DNA of 37,530 nt from an uncultured Clostridia bacterium (GCA_945980035.1 CAMFQG010000004.1:1-37530); one strand, 5' to 3'. Numbered from the stretch's first letter, positions 1 to 8,297 are shown. Made by a program: numbers and translations. The notes: generated by a model not told the origin, from the letters alone.

Positions 1-44
1 ATTCCTCTACGTCTCGTGGGCTCGGAGATGTGTATAAGAGACAG
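1..44. other. Nextera/Tn5 sequencing adapter (artefact)
   Basis: Bases 11-44 match the Nextera read-2 transposon adapter, which ends in the Tn5 mosaic end (AGATGTGTATAAGAGACAG). Bases 3-10 (TCCTCTAC) are the adapter form of what I recall as index N712, and bases 1-2 fit the end of the P7 primer. This is library DNA, not genome. The ATG at base 30 lies inside the adapter, so the ORF-track start of the first gene is false. Confidence 0.97.
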
Positions 45-710
45 ATACATAAGGGAAAATTTAAAAACAGACCTAACCGATTTATTGCAGAAGTTGAAAT
101 CGACGGCGTTGTAAACACTGTACACGTTAAAAATACGGGAAGGTGCAAGGAGCTTTTAACGGAAAATGCAACTGTATTTTTAGAGAAAAGCGACAATCCT
201 CTCCGTAAAACTCAATATGACTTGGTAGCGGTTTACAAAGGTGACAGACTGATAAATATGGACAGTCAGGCGCCGAATATAGTATTCGGTGAATACCTGA
301 AAAAGAATGAGCTTATTAAAAATGTCACAAAAATTAAGCCTGAACACAAATTTAACAACAGTAGGTTTGACTTTTATGTAGAGGCAGAAAACAGAAAAAT
401 ATTTGCAGAGGTTAAGGGAGTAACCCTTGAGGAGGATAATATTGTAATGTTTCCCGACGCACCTACAGAAAGAGGCCTTAGGCATATTCAGGAGCTTATC
501 GAAGCCTGCAAGCAGGGCTATGAAGCCTACTGCGTTTTTATCGTTCAAATGAATAACGTCAAATACTTCACACCAAATGTTAAAACTCAGCCTGAATTTG
601 CACAGGCATTAATAACTGCTCAAAATCAAGGTGTTAACATAATCGCATATGATTGTATTGTTACCGAAAACAGCCTTGAAGTAAATAATCAGGTAAAAAT
701 AATTCTATAA
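45..710 (+). CDS. sfsA: SfsA family DNA/RNA nuclease-like protein, 5' end missing
   Basis: SfsA-family protein (sugar fermentation stimulation protein A). The genomic part begins at the Ile codon at base 45 (IHKGKFKNRPNRF), and only a handful of N-terminal residues are lost to the contig edge. Family features visible are the OB-fold-like N-terminus with HVKNTGRCKELL, then the nuclease-like core with FDFYVE, FAEVKGVTLE and FPDAPTERGLRHI, which carries the conserved acidic/Lys residues of the PD-(D/E)XK-like fold. The length (about 222 aa remaining) fits the usual 225-240 aa. It was first described as a maltose-gene regulator in E. coli; nuclease activity is the present family view. The stop is 12 bp before nfo, so the two are probably co-transcribed. 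Confidence 0.93.
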   Translation: MHKGKFKNRPNRFIAEVEIDGVVNTVHVKNTGRCKELLTENATVFLEKSDNPLRKTQYDLVAVYKGDRLINMDSQAPNIVFGEYLKKNELIKNVTKIKPEHKFNNSRFDFYVEAENRKIFAEVKGVTLEEDNIVMFPDAPTERGLRHIQELIEACKQGYEAYCVFIVQMNNVKYFTPNVKTQPEFAQALITAQNQGVNIIAYDCIVTENSLEVNNQVKIIL

Positions 711-722
711 AGGAATGATAAT

Positions 723-1547
723 ATGTTAAATATAGGATGCCATCTCTCCGTTTCAAAAGGCTTTGAATCAATGGGAAAACAAGCAATAGAATTAGGTGGA
801 AATACTTTTCAGTTCTTTACACGTAATCCTCGTGGAGGCAAAGCAAAGGATATTGATGCAGAGGATACTCAGGCACTTTTGAGCCTTATGAAAGAAAACA
901 ACTTTGCAAAAATCCTCGCTCACGCTCCATATACCTTAAACCCTTGCTCAAAGGATGAACGCACCCGTGAATTTGCGTTTGAAACAATGAGCGACGACTT
1001 AAAGAGAATGGAATATCTGCCTTATAACCTTTATAACTTTCATCCCGGCTCTCACGTTGGACAGGGTGTAGATGCAGGAATAGAAATGATTTCAAGCCTG
1101 CTGAACACTGTATTATGGGAGGATATGACCACTACAGTTTTGCTTGAAACAATGTCAGGCAAGGGCAGTGAGGTTGGCAGTAAATTCACTGAGCTTAGAG
1201 AAATTATTGATAATGTTCAGCTAAAGGAAAAAATGGGAGTTTGTCTTGACACCTGTCACGTATATGACGGCGGTTATGATATAAAGGATAACCTTGAAGC
1301 TGTATTAGAAGAATTTGACAAGGTAATCGGAATCGACAGGCTAAAGGCTATTCACATTAACGACAGCAAAAATCCCTTTGAAAGTCATAAGGACCGTCAC
1401 GAAAAAATCGGCGAGGGATATATAGGAATTGAGGCTTTTGAGAGAATAGTAACTCATCCTGTTTTGAAAAATCTACCCTTTTATCTTGAAACTCCTAACG
1501 AGCTTGATGGATATGCAAAGGAAATATCCTTGCTGAAATCTTTTTAA
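723..1547 (+). CDS. nfo: Endonuclease IV (AP endonuclease)
   Basis: Deoxyribonuclease IV, a zinc-dependent AP-site endonuclease of base excision repair (AP endonuclease family 2, xylose-isomerase-like TIM barrel). At 274 aa it is full length. Metal-ligand motifs are in family order: NFHPGSHVG (about residues 105-113), [49 protein letters not shown], and FYLETPNE near the C-terminus. A ribosome site (AAGGA) lies 7-8 bases before the ATG. The gene follows sfsA by 12 bp in the same direction. Confidence 0.96.
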   Translation: MLNIGCHLSVSKGFESMGKQAIELGGNTFQFFTRNPRGGKAKDIDAEDTQALLSLMKENNFAKILAHAPYTLNPCSKDERTREFAFETMSDDLKRMEYLPYNLYNFHPGSHVGQGVDAGIEMISSLLNTVLWEDMTTTVLLETMSGKGSEVGSKFTELREIIDNVQLKEKMGVCLDTCHVYDGGYDIKDNLEAVLEEFDKVIGIDRLKAIHINDSKNPFESHKDRHEKIGEGYIGIEAFERIVTHPVLKNLPFYLETPNELDGYAKEISLLKSF

Positions 1548-1610
1548 AATTTGTAACACATATTTCTTTTCTCAATATTATGTAGTGTAGGAGAAAGGAG
1601 GAAAGAACTT

Positions 1611-1739
1611 ATGTGGAACAATGGTTGTTTTGGCGGCAATAGCTGCATCTGGATTATCTTAATTATCCTTATCTTCTGTTGCTGCGGTGGCAACAACGGC
1701 GGCGATAACTGTGGCTGCGGTAATAACTGCGGTTGCTAA
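1611..1739 (+). CDS. 42-aa Cys/Gly/Asn-rich small membrane protein
   Basis: This gene is too short for the ORF track. It reads MWNNGCFGGNSCIWIILIIL..., a 42-residue peptide with a hydrophobic stretch (residues 13-22, WIILIILIF), a CCC triplet and then a tail of CG/NN/GG motifs ending NCGCGNNCGC; 9 of 42 residues are Cys. A strong ribosome site (AAAGGAGGAAAG) sits 6-10 bases before the ATG and a near-perfect terminator follows 7 bases after the stop, both supporting real expression. Small Gly/Cys-rich proteins with one short hydrophobic segment are common in spore-forming Firmicutes and some are spore-associated. That role is inference; the function is unknown. Confidence 0.8.
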   Translation: MWNNGCFGGNSCIWIILIILIFCCCGGNNGGDNCGCGNNCGC

Positions 1740-1746
1740 AAGAAAC

Positions 1747-1778
1747 GGGCTACCTCAAAAGAGGTAGCCCAAATTTTT
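1747..1778 (+). terminator. Rho-independent terminator after the 42-aa gene
   Basis: Perfect 10-bp stem GGGCTACCTC / GAGGTAGCCC with an AAAA loop, followed by AAATTTTT. It ends the sfsA-nfo-small-protein direction. An A-run before the stem makes it partly usable from the minus strand too. Confidence 0.92.
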
Positions 1779-1784
1779 CACCTT

Positions 1785-1871
1785 ATAGGAAATTGCTCAA
1801 AAACGGTCGGGAAAAAAGATTTGAAAATATCAACCTTTCTTCTCGAAATGGGTGTCGAGACACTCGACTTT
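1785..1871 (+). repeat. Dispersed 87-bp element, copy 1
   Basis: Runs from ATAGGAAATTGCTC to GTCGAGACACTCGACTTT. It is about 91% identical (roughly 8 differences) to the reverse complement of 8172-8259. Its right end is a 6-bp hairpin, GTCGAG-ACA-CTCGAC. In this copy it lies between the terminator at 1747-1778 and the stop codon of the converging amylase gene. It has no coding capacity. Confidence 0.85.
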
Positions 1872-1872
1872 A

Positions 1873-4674
1873 CTATCCTACAGGATTATAGCCCTTAGAC
1901 CATGTATATTTTGTACTTGACATTGAAAGACTGATTGCATTTTCTTCATCATTACGAGCCCTTGTAGGCTTAAAGGAGTTAAGAGTATTTAAGGAGTCAT
2001 TAATATCAAGTTCGGTTGTTGTCCAAGTTGTTCTGTAGAAGGACAAGTTTTTCCAATCCTGCGGAATATTTGCGTAGGCATATACAACCTGGTCGTCAGT
2101 TTCAGCCTCTTGCTTAATTGTTTCTACTGCCTCACCGGTGTCGTTGTTGTAAATCCACATTTTGCAGCCGTTTGAGAATATTGATGTTGCACCGGGACTT
2201 TTTGCAACTACATAGAATACCATTTCTCCCTCAGGAGCAGTAGGAGTAGTAGCAGGAGGTTCGGTTGGGTCAGGGTCTTGAGAAACATCACCGTAGTGGC
2301 TTACACCGATTTCATAAGCAACGCTAAATCCTGCGCAGTATTTCTGAATTAGTGTAACGTCGTCAATATTAATCTGTTTGTCACCGTTTACGTCGGCATT
2401 TTTAGAAGCAACAGACACAAGTTGCTTTTTACCTACAAGTGCCTTTTGGATATATGTTGCGTCCTTAATATTTACAATGCTGTCGCTGTCACATTCACCC
2501 AACATTCCGTAAACAGAGCCAAGTGTAAATGATGTTTCACCCCACTTGCTTTCAGCAGTGAGAACATGATTCTTGCCGTTAATTGCAAGGAGCTTTTTAC
2601 TTGCCTGTGCCGGATACTGATGACCCTTGCCGTCGGTAAAGATTGCGCCTGCTGTATCACCCTTTGTCAGGCATAACTCAACGTCCTTTGTTCCCTCTCC
2701 ATCAGGTACGGTAACAGTTCCGCTTACGTCGGGAATTTCATAGTAGTACAGACCGGTTGCAGAATCGTATTCCATCTTTTCGCCCGGCCAGCTACGGTTG
2801 TTTATTGAATAATTATCGTCATTATTATATCTGTCAAAAGCATAGCAATAAACCTCGTCATACTGTGCTTTTGAGTTATCAAAATAAACATACAGACCTG
2901 TGTCTGCAGGCTTTAGCTTTTCGTAATAATAGGTTACAGTGCTTACCAATTCTCCCTTTTCAGCAGTCAGCTTAACAGGGATTTTTGCGCCGTATTCATA
3001 TCCTGCGCCTACTGTAATTTCTGTTGTTCCTGTAAATGCAACAGGCTCGCTGTCGCCAATCTGATATGTTGCGGACTCTGCATTTTCAGCAGTAGCGGTA
3101 AATGTAAAGCTCTCACCCTTAAAGGTTGTGTTACCCTTGCTTACAGCAATCTTTGGAGAAACTGCACCGTCATATACAACAGCAATACCTGTTGCACCCA
3201 TTTTACCTGTAACAGTACCGTCTTTTACAGTAAATTCGTTGCCTGTAATTGTATCAATATAACTGCCGTCTGCCATTGTAATACCGCTGATATTTACGTC
3301 AGTATCGTTGCCGTTACAGTTTACAATAACAATACCTGTAGTACCACGCTGGTTATAAGCTAAATCACCGCTATAGCCTGCAGACTCGCTTTCTCCTACA
3401 AATTTATTGTGGAATTTGTTAACCTCTGAAACAGCAGTTGACTTCCAGCTTAAATCGCCAACCTCTGACATTAATACGCCCGGTCTTGCAAAATACAATG
3501 ATGTTGCATCTTTACGGGAAGCATTTAATGCCCATGACTTCATAATAACTTCGTTAGATACATTCTTGGTTGAAGACAAACCGCCTGCACCGGAAGTACC
3601 TAAATATGTATCGTGAGATTCTGCCCAAAGGACAGTTTTATCAGCGGCAGCACCGATAAAGGTACCTGTGCCGTTGTTTTTCATTACGTTAGAAGCACTC
3701 TGTGCGTTATTCTTATATACATAACCTGTTACAGAATCACCCTCGCGGTTATCTGTAACACTCATATACTTTGTGTAGGATTCAATATTTCTGCCTGAAC
3801 CTACAGAGTTTAGAATTTCACCATAGTAGAATAGCTCTTTTCCGTCCTGTGTTTCTCTTGCATAATCAGAAGCCGCGCCTAAAACATTCGGCCAATAATC
3901 AGAAGCAAACTCTCCGTCGTCAGGAGTTTCAATATGCTTTGCAGCGTCAAAACGGAAGCCGTCAACACCGCAGTCAACACACTCCTTTAACAGTCCTGTT
4001 GCCAATTCCTGAATATAATCTGAGCCTGTGTTAAGTGAGATTAGATTATTAACATAGCCCTGTGTGATAGACTGTAAGTTCGAGTCAAGTGCATTCTTTG
4101 TGCAGAAGTGCAAATACTTCAGCTTATCAGCATTAGCGGTATTATAGTTTTCTTTATAATCATTGTAAATTTCCGGTAAGGTATCAGCCAAACCGTCATA
4201 CAGTGTACCTGTAGTACCGTTTGTATCGTTACCTAAGTGGTTCATTACAACGTCACAGATAATCTTAATGCCGTACTTGTGAGCCTCAGTACAAAGCTCA
4301 GTTAAGTCCTCTTTAGTACCAAGCCAAGACTCGGTGGCAACAGAATATGTAAGGGGCTGATACAGCTTCCAATACTGACCTGTTACGTCATACCAATGTC
4401 CGTAGTTCTTTGGTTGTTGAACAGGGGAAGTCTGTATTGTACTGTAACCTGCTTCTGCAATAGCAGACAGGTTGTCCTTAATTGTGTCATATGACCAACA
4501 AAACGCATGCAGAATAACACCGTCTTGAGTGTTTTCCTGTAGGTTAAGAGTTGATACTTCTGATCCACCGGTGCTTTCTTTATCAACTGTTACAGCATTA
4601 ACCATAGCAGTACATCCAACAAGCAAGCAAAGTGTTACAAGAAGGCTTAAAACCTTTAGTAATCTTTTTTTCAT
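1873..4674 (-). CDS. Secreted GH13 alpha-amylase (AmyE-like) with CBM26 and internal dockerin
   Basis: Extracellular starch-degrading enzyme, 933 aa. The signal peptide spans residues 1-27; LVGC at 18-21 could be a lipobox, so lipid anchoring is possible. The GH13 barrel (about 50-420) resembles Bacillus AmyE (subfamily GH13_28: GVILHAFCWS, IQTSPVQQP). The catalytic triad is visible: nucleophile D243 in GFRFDAAKH, acid/base E286 in YYGEIL, D355 in ESHDTY. A C-terminal beta domain and Ig-like region follow, then CBM26 (about 593-715, YVYFDNS...NRSWPGEKM), then a type I dockerin (about 725-785, DVNGDKQINIDDVTLIQK), a Pro/Thr linker, and a C-terminal domain of about 118 residues that I do not recognise. 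The dockerin implies docking to a cohesin scaffoldin such as the R. bromii amylosome; no cohesin is in this window. Ribosome site GAAAGGAAG; own promoter upstream. Confidence 0.93.
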   Translation of the reverse strand: MKKRLLKVLSLLVTLCLLVGCTAMVNAVTVDKESTGGSEVSTLNLQENTQDGVILHAFCWSYDTIKDNLSAIAEAGYSTIQTSPVQQPKNYGHWYDVTGQYWKLYQPLTYSVATESWLGTKEDLTELCTEAHKYGIKIICDVVMNHLGNDTNGTTGTLYDGLADTLPEIYNDYKENYNTANADKLKYLHFCTKNALDSNLQSITQGYVNNLISLNTGSDYIQELATGLLKECVDCGVDGFRFDAAKHIETPDDGEFASDYWPNVLGAASDYARETQDGKELFYYGEILNSVGSGRNIESYTKYMSVTDNREGDSVTGYVYKNNAQSASNVMKNNGTGTFIGAAADKTVLWAESHDTYLGTSGAGGLSSTKNVSNEVIMKSWALNASRKDATSLYFARPGVLMSEVGDLSWKSTAVSEVNKFHNKFVGESESAGYSGDLAYNQRGTTGIVIVNCNGNDTDVNISGITMADGSYIDTITGNEFTVKDGTVTGKMGATGIAVVYDGAVSPKIAVSKGNTTFKGESFTFTATAENAESATYQIGDSEPVAFTGTTEITVGAGYEYGAKIPVKLTAEKGELVSTVTYYYEKLKPADTGLYVYFDNSKAQYDEVYCYAFDRYNNDDNYSINNRSWPGEKMEYDSATGLYYYEIPDVSGTVTVPDGEGTKDVELCLTKGDTAGAIFTDGKGHQYPAQASKKLLAINGKNHVLTAESKWGETSFTLGSVYGMLGECDSDSIVNIKDATYIQKALVGKKQLVSVASKNADVNGDKQINIDDVTLIQKYCAGFSVAYEIGVSHYGDVSQDPDPTEPPATTPTAPEGEMVFYVVAKSPGATSIFSNGCKMWIYNNDTGEAVETIKQEAETDDQVVYAYANIPQDWKNLSFYRTTWTTTELDINDSLNTLNSFKPTRARNDEENAISLSMSSTKYTWSKGYNPVG

Positions 4675-4706
4675 AAAAAGCTTCCTTTCATTATATATTT
4701 ATTATT

Positions 4707-4735
4707 ATTATATACAAAATCTCCCACATAATCAA
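4707..4735 (-). promoter_or_regulatory. SigmaA promoter of the dockerin amylase
   Basis: On the minus strand, TTGATT - 17 nt - TATAAT, ending about 32 bases before the ATG at 4674. Confidence 0.65.
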
Positions 4736-4881
4736 GTTGCTAAATCCACAATAATAGTAATAAAAATTTGTCTATACTAACAATTTTTCGTTACTAAGGT
4801 TAGCTGCAATAAAGATACATTTGCTTTTAGAATTTTCTTGAGCATTTTGTTGTCCTCTTTTCTGTAAATTTTTGTATATAT

Positions 4882-4918
4882 AAAAAAGACTTGCACAGAA
4901 TACACTTTGCAAGTCTTT
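4882..4918 (-). terminator. Terminator of the LRR-dockerin gene
   Basis: Perfect 11-bp stem AAAGACTTGCA / TGCAAGTCTTT with a 12-nt loop. On the minus strand it runs into TTTTTTATA. It lies 35 bp after the LRR-dockerin stop. Confidence 0.88.
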
Positions 4919-4952
4919 GAATTGTATTAATATTTAGTTGTAAATTTTGTGT

Positions 4953-6056
4953 TTAGAAGATTGAACAGAGAATTCTTTGAAGATAAGTAACATCATCAAT
5001 ATTAATTTCATTATCTCCGTTTATATCAGATATATTATCAACCGTTTTTAATTTTCCAAGATGCTTTTGAAAAACAGATACATCTAAAATACTTACTTCA
5101 CCGTCATTGTTTACGTCAAAGATATTTGGATAATTTACCTTTGTTAATCTATCAGTCCCCTCTAACGCACTGAGTATCGGTGAATCATACGGAGCTTCAA
5201 AGGTGGTGTTTGTACCAAAAGTATCATTGATTATTTCTACATTTATTTCTTCATCAAAGTCAACTTCTTTGAAAGTCGAGGGCAGTTTTATCTTATTCAA
5301 TGCAGTGCAACCTCTAAAGGTACTCATTCTTATACCTATTGTTGTATCCGGCAATTCAATGCTTTCAAGAGAAGTACAATTTTCAAATGCACTTTCACCT
5401 ATATATTTTACACCTTTAGGCAATTTAATTGTCTTTAGGTTTTTACAACCTTTAAAGCATTTCATATCTATTTCTTCAACAGTTAAATTGTCAGGGAATG
5501 TTACTTTGGTTAGTTTTGAACACTTTTCAAAAGTCGCTCCCGGAAGGTAGTAATCTTTGTTGTTTGTCCATTGTGTATTTGCTAACACATTCGGCATTAC
5601 CACTTCTTTTAGGCTTTTGCAGTTATAAAAAGCACTTTCAAATGAGTTGAACGGTTCTGTATATTGGTCTGAAAAAACTACTTTTTCCAATCCTACACAT
5701 TCGGTAAATGCTTGAGTTGCTATATAATCATACGTTACAGGTACTGTTATTTCTTTTATGTTTCCAATTAATGACATTACACCGTTTATTTTATGACCGT
5801 CTAACTCTGTAGGCAAGGTGATTTTCTTTTCTGTACCAAAATATTCACGTAGCAGGTAATTATCATAATATCCGTCTGCTACCATTCCGCCTGTAATCGG
5901 ATCACGATGTACTTTTAGATTTCCTTTGTCAACAAAGTATGACCAAAGTCCGTCTTTAGATTTTACAACCTCAGACGCATTAAAACTAACTACCGATACA
6001 GAACATATAGAAACTACTATGCAGAGAGTTAATAATATGGATATAAGTTTTTTCAT
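4953..6056 (-). CDS. Secreted BspA-type leucine-rich repeat protein with C-terminal dockerin
   Basis: 367 aa. The signal peptide is residues 1-27 (MKKLISILLTLCIVV...VVSFNA). A short N-terminal domain is followed by LRR_5/BspA-type repeats (about 80-290; units such as CVGLEKVVFSD, CSKLTKVTFPD, CKNLKTIKLPKGVKYIGESAFENC, CTSLESIELPD). A type I dockerin covers about 311-367, with two Ca-binding segments, DVNNDGEVSILDVS and DINGDNEINIDDVTYLQR. BspA-type LRRs usually mediate binding to proteins or surfaces. Here the dockerin suggests it is carried on a scaffoldin as a non-catalytic, adhesin-like or inhibitor-like part. It is monocistronic, with its own promoter and terminator. Confidence 0.92.
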   Translation of the reverse strand: MKKLISILLTLCIVVSICSVSVVSFNASEVVKSKDGLWSYFVDKGNLKVHRDPITGGMVADGYYDNYLLREYFGTEKKITLPTELDGHKINGVMSLIGNIKEITVPVTYDYIATQAFTECVGLEKVVFSDQYTEPFNSFESAFYNCKSLKEVVMPNVLANTQWTNNKDYYLPGATFEKCSKLTKVTFPDNLTVEEIDMKCFKGCKNLKTIKLPKGVKYIGESAFENCTSLESIELPDTTIGIRMSTFRGCTALNKIKLPSTFKEVDFDEEINVEIINDTFGTNTTFEAPYDSPILSALEGTDRLTKVNYPNIFDVNNDGEVSILDVSVFQKHLGKLKTVDNISDINGDNEINIDDVTYLQRILCSIF

Positions 6057-6104
6057 ACGAATGCCTCATTTCTTTGTATTTTGAACTTTGTTTGTTCTGT
6101 TTTT

Positions 6105-6133
6105 ATTATATTATCAATCATAAGATTTTTCAA
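6105..6133 (-). promoter_or_regulatory. SigmaA promoter of the LRR-dockerin gene
   Basis: Minus strand TTGAAA - 17 nt - TATAAT, about 49 bases upstream of the ATG at 6056. Confidence 0.7.
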
Positions 6134-6204
6134 ACTTTTCGTACTTGTAAATATCCACAAAAATTTTTCCTGCGTTTTGTATATATTTACTTTTGCTAAA
6201 AACA

Positions 6205-6233
6205 AGCAAGAAAAAGGGCGGTTGTCACCGCCC
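6205..6233 (-). terminator. Terminator of the 57-aa Cys-rich gene
   Basis: GGGCGGT-TGTC-ACCGCCC, a perfect 7-bp GC-rich stem, followed on the minus strand by TTTTTCTTG. It begins 11 bases after the stop. Confidence 0.9.
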
Positions 6234-6244
6234 CAAAGTTAACA

Positions 6245-6418
6245 TTAATCTTCTGGTCTTTCCCTGTGATGTGGAGGTTTGTAACAAACACACCTGATAC
6301 AGGTTACACATTCTTTTTCGCATTCACATTCACATTTATCTTTACAACAAGCTTTCGGACAATATTCACATTTCTCTTCTTCCCAATAATCGCACCTTGA
6401 GCAATCATATACTTTCAT
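6245..6418 (-). CDS. 57-aa Cys-rich protein, possible metal binder
   Basis: Absent from the ORF track. The 57-residue protein starts MKVYDCSRCDYWEEEKCEYC and contains 13 Cys, mostly as CxxC and CxC pairs (CSRC, CEYC, ACC, CECEC, CVTC, IRCVC), with a His pair near the end (KPPHHRERPED). The spacing resembles zinc-ribbon or metallothionein-like ligand sets. A ribosome site (AAAAGGGG) lies 8 bases before the ATG, and a dedicated terminator follows. It lies downstream of, and in the same direction as, the mntP-exchanger operon (77 bp gap), so a link to metal homeostasis is possible but only inferred. Confidence 0.8.
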   Translation of the reverse strand: MKVYDCSRCDYWEEEKCEYCPKACCKDKCECECEKECVTCIRCVCYKPPHHRERPED

Positions 6419-6494
6419 AAGACAAGCCCCTTTTAGTTTCCTAATCTGTATATCTACAGATACTACATTATATGAAACCTAAGGCCTTTTGACA

Positions 6495-7445
6495 CTATCT
6501 GATACAAATATACGCAGAAAAGCCTATATATATCAAAAGCATAATAACACCCTCTGCCCTCTTGATTTTTTTACCCGTCCAAGAGAACAGATAGATTAAC
6601 AGGCTGACAGCTATAAGCACGATAATATCTATTAAATTTTCAGTTACAAATGGCATAGGACTGATTGCAGCAGCAGTGCCTAATACAAACAGAATATTAA
6701 AAATATTAGATCCGATAACATTTCCTAAAGCCATATCCACTTCTTTTTTGCGTGCAGCTACTATTGAGGTTACAAGCTCAGGCAAGCTTGTGCCGATAGC
6801 TACTATAGTAAGCCCGATAAGGTTCTGACTGAGGCCAAAGCTCTGTGCAATAAACGAAGCACCGTTAACTACAAAATCACCGCCGAATTTTATAGCTACT
6901 CCACCGCTGATTATGAAAAGTACACATTTCCATACAGGAAGTATTTTATAATTTTCCACTTCAAGCTGTTGCATATTTTTTCTTGCATTTAAAGCGGACA
7001 ATACCATCCAGACAATGTATCCTGCAAAAAGCAGTAAGAATATAACTCCGTCAACTGTGCCAAGCTGATTGCCGAAAAATCCCAAGGCAAGCAATAAAAC
7101 GGCACATAAAATTGACAGAGGAAATTCCTTTAGTAACGTGCTTTTCTTAATTGTAAGAGGAGCAAACAACGCGCATGCTCCACACACAACAAGCAGATTG
7201 AATATATTGGAGCCCACTGCGTTACTGATAGCCAACTCATTATTATTTGACAGAGAAGCAGTTACACTTACCGCACATTCCGGAAGGCTGGTGCCCATTG
7301 CAACAATGGTCAGACCGATAATAATTGACGGTACTTTCAACCTTTTTGCCACCGATGAACTACCGTCAACAAAAAAGTCGGCACCCTTAATAAGTAATAC
7401 AAAGCCTATCAGTAAGAAGAATATAGACTGAATTATTTCAAACAT
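6495..7445 (-). CDS. Calcium/sodium antiporter, CaxA/YrbG family
   Basis: K+-independent Na+/Ca2+ exchanger-like membrane protein, 316 aa, with about 10 TM segments. Two inverted halves carry the alpha-repeat signatures: GTSLPECAVS...SNAVGSNIFNLLVV (about residues 50-90) and GTSLPELVTS...GNVIGSNIFNILFV (about 215-250). It starts 12 bp after mntP and shares its transcript, so it should fall under the manganese riboswitch. Family members exchange Ca2+ for Na+, and the yybP-ykoY class is known to control exporters of this kind. Whether it moves Mn2+ or Ca2+ here is open. Confidence 0.9.
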   Translation of the reverse strand: MFEIIQSIFFLLIGFVLLIKGADFFVDGSSSVAKRLKVPSIIIGLTIVAMGTSLPECAVSVTASLSNNNELAISNAVGSNIFNLLVVCGACALFAPLTIKKSTLLKEFPLSILCAVLLLALGFFGNQLGTVDGVIFLLLFAGYIVWMVLSALNARKNMQQLEVENYKILPVWKCVLFIISGGVAIKFGGDFVVNGASFIAQSFGLSQNLIGLTIVAIGTSLPELVTSIVAARKKEVDMALGNVIGSNIFNILFVLGTAAAISPMPFVTENLIDIIVLIAVSLLIYLFSWTGKKIKRAEGVIMLLIYIGFSAYICIR

Positions 7446-7457
7446 AACAACACCTAC

Positions 7458-8054
7458 CTAAAAGTTAATAACTCCTAAACCCTCAAGCAAAATTTTTGTT
7501 CCGATTAGTACAAGTATAAGTCCGCCTGCAAATTCCGCTTTGTTCTTATATTTGGCACCGAAAAAGTTGCCTATATACACGCCTGCAAGAGAGATTATAA
7601 AGGTTACTATTCCTATGATAGAAACAGAACATCCTGCCTGTAAAATATTATAGCCCAAAAACGCAAATGTAACACCTACGGCTAATGCGTCTATGCTTGT
7701 GGCAAATGCCATTAAAATTAGCTCGCTGATTTTAAGTGGCTTATCAATAACAGAGTCATCATCACTTTCCGATTTAAAGGATTCATAAATCATTTTACCG
7801 CCGATAAATGCCAGCAAAGCAAAGGCAATCCAATGGTCAACACTTTCAATATACTGTTGGAAGCCTACGCCAAGCAAAAAGCCTGCAAAAGGCATTAATG
7901 CCTGAAATCCGCCGAAAAACAATGCGATTAACAATGCACTTTTCTTTTTCACCTTAGTCATAGAAAGGCCTTTTGACACAGACACGGCAAAAGCATCCAT
8001 TGCAAGGCCCACACCTAAAAGTATCCATTCAAACAGTAAAACAACGTCGCCCAT
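7458..8054 (-). CDS. mntP: Manganese efflux pump MntP
   Basis: Mn2+ exporter of the MntP/DUF204 family in the cytoplasmic membrane, 198 aa (usual 180-200) with six TM segments in two homologous halves. Each half carries the conserved Asp motif: GLAMDAFAVSVSKG (about residues 16-29) and FATSIDALAVGVTF (about 117-130). First gene of the operon with the exchanger. Its long leader (promoter 8400-8428) holds a yybP-ykoY riboswitch with terminator and then the dispersed repeat. The ribosome site is weak (GTGAGAG) before the ATG at 8054. Confidence 0.95.
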   Translation of the reverse strand: MGDVVLLFEWILLGVGLAMDAFAVSVSKGLSMTKVKKKSALLIALFFGGFQALMPFAGFLLGVGFQQYIESVDHWIAFALLAFIGGKMIYESFKSESDDDSVIDKPLKISELILMAFATSIDALAVGVTFAFLGYNILQAGCSVSIIGIVTFIISLAGVYIGNFFGAKYKNKAEFAGGLILVLIGTKILLEGLGVINF

Positions 8055-8171
8055 ACTCTCACTACTTTCAAGTTTATTATATTCAACAATTAGTTAAAAG
8101 ATAACAGCAAAGGGATAGTCTTACCCCATGCAGGTAACCGGGCATATCGTGTGCAAACGATAAACAAATAA

Positions 8172-8259
8172 AAAGTCGAGAGCCTCGACACCCATTTCGA
8201 GAAGAAAAGTTGATATTTTAAAATCTTTTTTGCCCGACCGTTATCGAGCAATTTCCTAT
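8172..8259 (-). repeat. Dispersed 88-bp element, copy 2, inside the mntP leader
   Basis: Inverted copy of 1785-1871. Read on the minus strand it starts with ATAGGAAATTGCTCG two bases after the riboswitch terminator's T-tract and ends in GTCGAG-GCT-CTCGAC-TTTTTATTT, which is itself terminator-like. The rest of the leader (8055-8171) shows no further motif I recognise. Confidence 0.85.
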
Positions 8260-8261
8260 CA

Positions 8262-8297
8262 AATAAAAAAGCCCATGTGTGCACAAAAGCACACATG
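8262..8297 (-). terminator. Riboswitch-controlled terminator in the mntP leader
   Basis: Minus strand CATGTGTGC-TTTTGT-GCACACATG, a perfect 9-bp stem, then GGCTTTTTT. The first CATG of its 5' arm is also the 3' strand of the aptamer P1 helix (CATGGG with CTCATG), so aptamer folding and termination exclude each other. Confidence 0.85.

Noticed and set aside
30-44. Start codon MYKRQ for the first ORF
   Set aside because: These codons are Nextera adapter sequence; the genuine sfsA start is off the contig.
8090-8296. 68-aa minus-strand ORF
   Set aside because: Lies in the mntP leader across the terminator and dispersed repeat; no ribosome site and no protein-like composition.
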